This document shows, piece after piece, positions 12,642 through 12,721 of a stretch of DNA of 12,721 nucleotides. A model generated the notes under the pieces. That model searched no databases. It was not told the origin of the DNA and worked only from the letters and a program-made list of their open reading frames with translations. The position numbers were made by a program, and so were the translations under genes. Origin of the DNA: an uncultured Porphyromonadaceae bacterium (GTDB lineage: Bacteria > Bacteroidota > Bacteroidia > Bacteroidales > Muribaculaceae); contig CALAVE010000030.1 in the NCBI GenBank assembly GCA_937892215.1, positions 1 through 12,721 on the forward strand, in the 5' to 3' direction. Each line of letters opens with the position of its first letter. Within the stretch, counting starts at the first letter, position 1.

Positions 12642-12685
12642 TTTATCCCGTATCAGTCATTGGGATTTTTAACCCGATTCGGTCA
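12642..12685 (-). repeat. Two imperfect 18-bp direct repeats upstream of the GH99-like gene
   Basis: On the minus strand TGACCGAATCGGGTTAAA (plus-strand 12668-12685) and TGACTGATACGGGATAAA (12642-12659) agree at 14 of 18 positions and start 26 bp apart, the nearer copy ending 11 bp before the ATG. No TAnnTTTG box is seen in the 90 bp available. The pair may be an operator for a repressor or activator, or chance. Confidence 0.35.
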
Positions 12686-12721
12686 GTAGGATTTATGCCA
12701 GAGCAGATTTTATTTTGAGAA

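Overview
The window looks like chromosomal DNA from a Bacteroidota species of the order Bacteroidales, plausibly a gut lineage such as Muribaculaceae; the family is a guess. Support comes from the families present (NamZ/DUF1343, YfhO, a GH99/WbsX-like secreted protein, a pdxJ-exbB-exbD-tonB cluster), from promoter elements of the Bacteroidota type (TAnnTTTG at -7), from mostly weak or absent Shine-Dalgarno sequences, and from GC-rich genes separated by AT-rich gaps. There are ten complete protein genes and one gene cut by the left edge. I see no rRNA, tRNA, CRISPR array, insertion sequence or phage gene.

Left block (1-3867, minus strand). A promoter at 3835-3865 leads into namZ (exo-beta-N-acetylmuramidase), then a sodium:solute symporter, a WYL-domain regulator, and the first 44 codons of a lipoprotein. 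With short gaps (61, 24 and 48 bp) and no further promoter seen, this reads as one operon. NamZ would release MurNAc from peptidoglycan fragments and the symporter is a good candidate to import it, as in the NamZ/MurT pathway of Tannerella forsythia. No MurQ or MurK gene lies inside the window.

Gap (3868-4181). This AT-rich stretch has no convincing gene. It holds a nested 75-nt palindrome (3906-3980) and an AT-rich dyad (4100-4138).

Middle block (4182-10366, minus strand). Order of transcription is pdxJ, exbB, exbD, tonB, yfhO-family gene, methyltransferase-like gene. pdxJ makes pyridoxine 5'-phosphate. ExbB, ExbD and the TonB/TolA-like protein form an energised inner-membrane motor that reaches the outer membrane. 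The YfhO-family protein is a large multi-pass GT-C-type membrane protein, and the methyltransferase-like gene follows it after 17 bp. exbD and tonB overlap by 4 bp.

Right block (10367-12721). A divergent promoter region separates pdxJ from nadK (NAD kinase, plus strand). nadK converges on a secreted GH99/WbsX-like protein gene on the minus strand, whose upstream region carries two imperfect 18-bp direct repeats.

Most of the window is conserved housekeeping and envelope content, and I do not see a clear new defence or mobile system. The observations most worth following are the NamZ-symporter-WYL-lipoprotein operon, the palindrome upstream of it, the SD-like hairpin before pdxJ, and the orphan secreted GH99-like protein.
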